From: Rhodococcus sp. NBC_00297
Lineage (GTDB): Bacteria > Actinomycetota > Actinomycetes > Mycobacteriales > Mycobacteriaceae
NCBI RefSeq assembly: GCF_036173065.1
Contig: NZ_CP108041.1
Span: 2,297,001 to 2,361,000, forward strand
Direction: 5' to 3'
Length of the DNA: 64,000 bases
The notes below the pieces were generated by a model. That model had not been told where the DNA came from. It saw only the letters and a list, made by a program, of their open reading frames with translations, and did no database searches. The stretch's first letter is position 1; each line of letters opens with the position of its first letter. This document shows, one piece after another, positions 62,092 to 64,000 of this stretch. A program made the position numbers and the translations under genes.

Positions 62092-63468
62092 TCAGTGGGC
62101 GAAGTGCCGAGCGTGCGAGTGCCCGTCGCCGTCGGTGGAGAGCGACGCCAGGACGGCGTCGATCGCTTCGCACAGCATCCTACCCAGGTCTGCCGAGAAG
62201 CCCTCTCGCACAACAATTCTCAGGACCGAGACCGACTCGGCACGGGCCGGCATGGTGTACGCGGGAACTTGCCACCCGCGGGCGCGGAGTTCGTGAGAGA
62301 CGTCGAAGACGGTGAAGCCGCAGTTCTCCCGCAGCGCGAATGCCACCACCGGGATGTCGGACCCGTCGGAGATGACGTCGACGTCGCCGTGCTCGCGCAG
62401 GTGGTCGGCGACGCGGGTCGCGGTCGAGCGCAGCGAGGTCATGACATCCGTGTAGCCGGCGCGGCCGAGGCGGAGGAAGTTGTAGTACTGACCGATCACC
62501 TGATTGCCCGGGCGTGAGAAGTTCAGGGTGAACGTCGGCATGTCACCGCCGAGGTAGTTGACGCGGAACACGAGGTCCTCGGGGAGGTCCTCCTTCTCGC
62601 GCCACACGACGAATCCCAGGCCGGGGTACGTCAGTCCGTACTTGTGACCACTGGCGTTGACGGACTTCACGCGCGGCAACCGGAAGTCCCACACCAGATC
62701 CGGGTTCAGGAACGGGACCACGAAACCGCCGCTGGCACCGTCCACGTGGATGGGGACGTCCGGCCCGCCGGCCGCGGCGATCTCGTCGAGCACGGCCGAG
62801 ATCTCCTCGACCGGTTCGAGTTCGCCGGTGAACGTGGTCCCGAGAATCGCGAGCACGCCGATGGTGTTCTCGTCGACGGCGTCGCGCACCTGGTCGGCCG
62901 TGACGACGTAGCGGCCCGGCTCCATGTCGAGGTACTTCGGCTCGACGTCGAAGTAGCGACAGAACTTCTCCCAGACCACCTGGACGTTCGTCCCCAACAC
63001 GAGGTTGGGCCGACCGGTGTCCGCACCGGCCGCGGTCCGACGTGCGCGCCACCGCCATTTCAGTGCCAGACCGGCGAGCATGACGGCCTCGGACGAACCG
63101 ATCGTCGAGACGCCCGTCGCGCTGGACGGATCGGTCGGGTCGAGCCCGGGCGCGTTCCAGAGATCCGCCACCATGTTGACGCACCGCTCCTCGATCGCCG
63201 CGGTGGCCGGGTACTCGTCCTTGTCGATCATGTTCTTGTCGAACGTCTCGGCCATCAGCTTCTCGGCCTCGGGCTCCATCCACGTGGTGACGAACGTGGC
63301 GAGGTTGAGGCGGGAACTGCCGTCGAGCATCAGCTCGTCGTGGATGAAGCGGTAGGTGACGTCGGGATCCATGCGGTCGTCCGGCAGTCGCAGCGCCGGA
63401 ACGGGATCGTTGGCCAAGCGCCCGGTGTAGGCAGGAGAGATCGTTCCGTCGCGCGGGATTCTCGTCAC
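62092..63468 (-). CDS. gadB: glutamate decarboxylase
   Basis: Encodes 458 residues of the PLP-dependent group II decarboxylase family. The cofactor lysine is in SVNASGHKYGLTYPG, and HVDGASGGFVVPF holds the Asp that contacts the pyridine nitrogen. It converts glutamate to GABA with CO2, consuming a proton; a role in acid tolerance or in a GABA shunt is typical of the family. No GABA antiporter gene is adjacent. GTG 63468 is 49 bp downstream of the glycosylase gene. Confidence 0.93.
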   Translation of the reverse strand: MTRIPRDGTISPAYTGRLANDPVPALRLPDDRMDPDVTYRFIHDELMLDGSSRLNLATFVTTWMEPEAEKLMAETFDKNMIDKDEYPATAAIEERCVNMVADLWNAPGLDPTDPSSATGVSTIGSSEAVMLAGLALKWRWRARRTAAGADTGRPNLVLGTNVQVVWEKFCRYFDVEPKYLDMEPGRYVVTADQVRDAVDENTIGVLAILGTTFTGELEPVEEISAVLDEIAAAGGPDVPIHVDGASGGFVVPFLNPDLVWDFRLPRVKSVNASGHKYGLTYPGLGFVVWREKEDLPEDLVFRVNYLGGDMPTFTLNFSRPGNQVIGQYYNFLRLGRAGYTDVMTSLRSTATRVADHLREHGDVDVISDGSDIPVVAFALRENCGFTVFDVSHELRARGWQVPAYTMPARAESVSVLRIVVREGFSADLGRMLCEAIDAVLASLSTDGDGHSHARHFAH

Positions 63469-63517
63469 GACGCCACGCTACTGCGGTGACCGGGGCGGTG
63501 CCTGTGAACTTCCGGTG

Positions 63518-64000
63518 TCATTCCAGAAGTGATGCGGCCACTCGCAGATCGGCGACGAGTGCGTCGAACGCGGCATCGCGTTCGTCGTCCGGCGCTCGGA
63601 GGACGGCCGACGGGTGCGCGGTGGCAACAGCTCTCGCCTCGCCCACCTCGAGGACGCGCCCCCGGTCGACACCGATCCGGAACGAGGTCCCCAGCATCGC
63701 CTGCGCCGCCGTCGCGCCGAGGAGGACCACGACGGACGGGTCGACGGCGCGGATCTCCGCCTCGAGCCACGGGTGACACGCGACGACCTCCGAGCGCAGC
63801 GGCTTCTTGTGGATGCGCCGCGGGCCGCGGTCGGCACGCGTGAATTTGAAGTGCTTGACCGCGTTGGTGACGTAGGTCAGCTCCCGGTCGATGTCCGCCT
63901 GCGCCAGAGCACGATTCAGGAGCGCACCCGCCGGGCCGACGAAGGGCTGTGCCCGTCGATCCTCCTGATCCCCCGGTTGCTCGCCGATGAGCATCATGCG
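63518..64000 (-). CDS. udgX: UdgX-type uracil-DNA glycosylase, partial
   Basis: The frame is open to the right edge, so the N-terminus (probably about 45 residues with Fe-S cysteines) is missing; 160 residues are visible. Family motif GEQPGDQE...PFVGPAG and the C-terminal HPSAVLR loop are those of family 4-like glycosylases. The segment KHFKFTR...RRIHKKP carries the RRIH loop specific to UdgX, whose His forms a covalent bond with the abasic sugar after uracil removal. An internal Met at 63997 is not the real start. Confidence 0.88.
   Translation of the reverse strand, partial: RMMLIGEQPGDQEDRRAQPFVGPAGALLNRALAQADIDRELTYVTNAVKHFKFTRADRGPRRIHKKPLRSEVVACHPWLEAEIRAVDPSVVVLLGATAAQAMLGTSFRIGVDRGRVLEVGEARAVATAHPSAVLRAPDDERDAAFDALVADLRVAASLLE

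Overview
The window is a continuous piece of a high-GC actinobacterial chromosome around the replication origin. Gene order and family-specific proteins (FhaA/FhaB/PstP/RodA/PbpA/PknA/PknB, CrgA, CwsA, the DUF3566 protein after gyrA, CwlM, SigM/RsmA, MurJ fused to a pseudokinase, MutT4) place it in the Mycobacteriales. Frequent GTG starts, the wide spacing and the extra genes beside gyrB suggest Rhodococcus or a close Nocardiaceae relative; this is inference from synteny, and the species cannot be read from the sequence. No insertion sequence, prophage, integrase, rRNA operon or CRISPR array is visible.

Left part (1-9.5 kb): a partial monooxygenase-like gene, a 3-hydroxyisobutyrate-dehydrogenase-type oxidoreductase, a DHA2-type MFS exporter, then glutamate synthase (gltBD, minus strand) and a tRNA-Leu. 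From 9.8 to 19.8 kb lies the cell-wall signalling operon fhaA-fhaB-pstP-rodA-pbpA-pknA-pknB (plus strand, mostly overlapping stop/start codons). Next come trpG/pabA, crgA, a PH-domain membrane protein, a rhomboid protease, ppiA, a cwsA-like gene, a DUF1023 hydrolase, a GGDEF protein, tRNA-Ala and tRNA-Ile, the DUF3566 gene, gyrA and gyrB.

Between gyrB and the DUF721 gene sits a two-gene unit: a ferritin-like diiron protein and a flavin/2Fe-2S reductase. Beyond it are DUF721, recF, gnd, dnaN, the oriC spacer (38083-38580) and dnaA. To the right of dnaA the plus-strand genes rpmH-rnpA-yidD-yidC-jag-rsmG-parA-parB run away from the origin, with three parS sites at rsmG/parA. A conserved GNAT-like gene follows. 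The minus-strand block mutT4-DUF6049-murJ-sigM-rsmA-trxB-trxA-cwlM then points back toward oriC. The right end holds a CCA-adding-type nucleotidyltransferase, an MFS protein, a YqgE/AlgH protein, glutamate decarboxylase and a partial UdgX-type uracil-DNA glycosylase.

Functionally, replication initiation (dnaA, dnaN, gyrase, oriC), segregation (parA, parB, parS) and control of peptidoglycan growth (PknA, PknB, PstP, FhaA, CwlM, MurJ, RodA, PbpA, CrgA, CwsA) are packed within about 50 kb. Both signalling/cell-wall blocks are transcribed toward oriC, one from each side. The observations most worth checking are: the diiron/reductase pair inside the gyr-rec cluster; an isolated triple DnaA-box cluster 17 kb from oriC; an inverted repeat around a -10-like hexamer plus an attenuator-like hairpin upstream of gyrB; parS sites embedded in coding sequence; and the UdgX-type glycosylase at the right edge.
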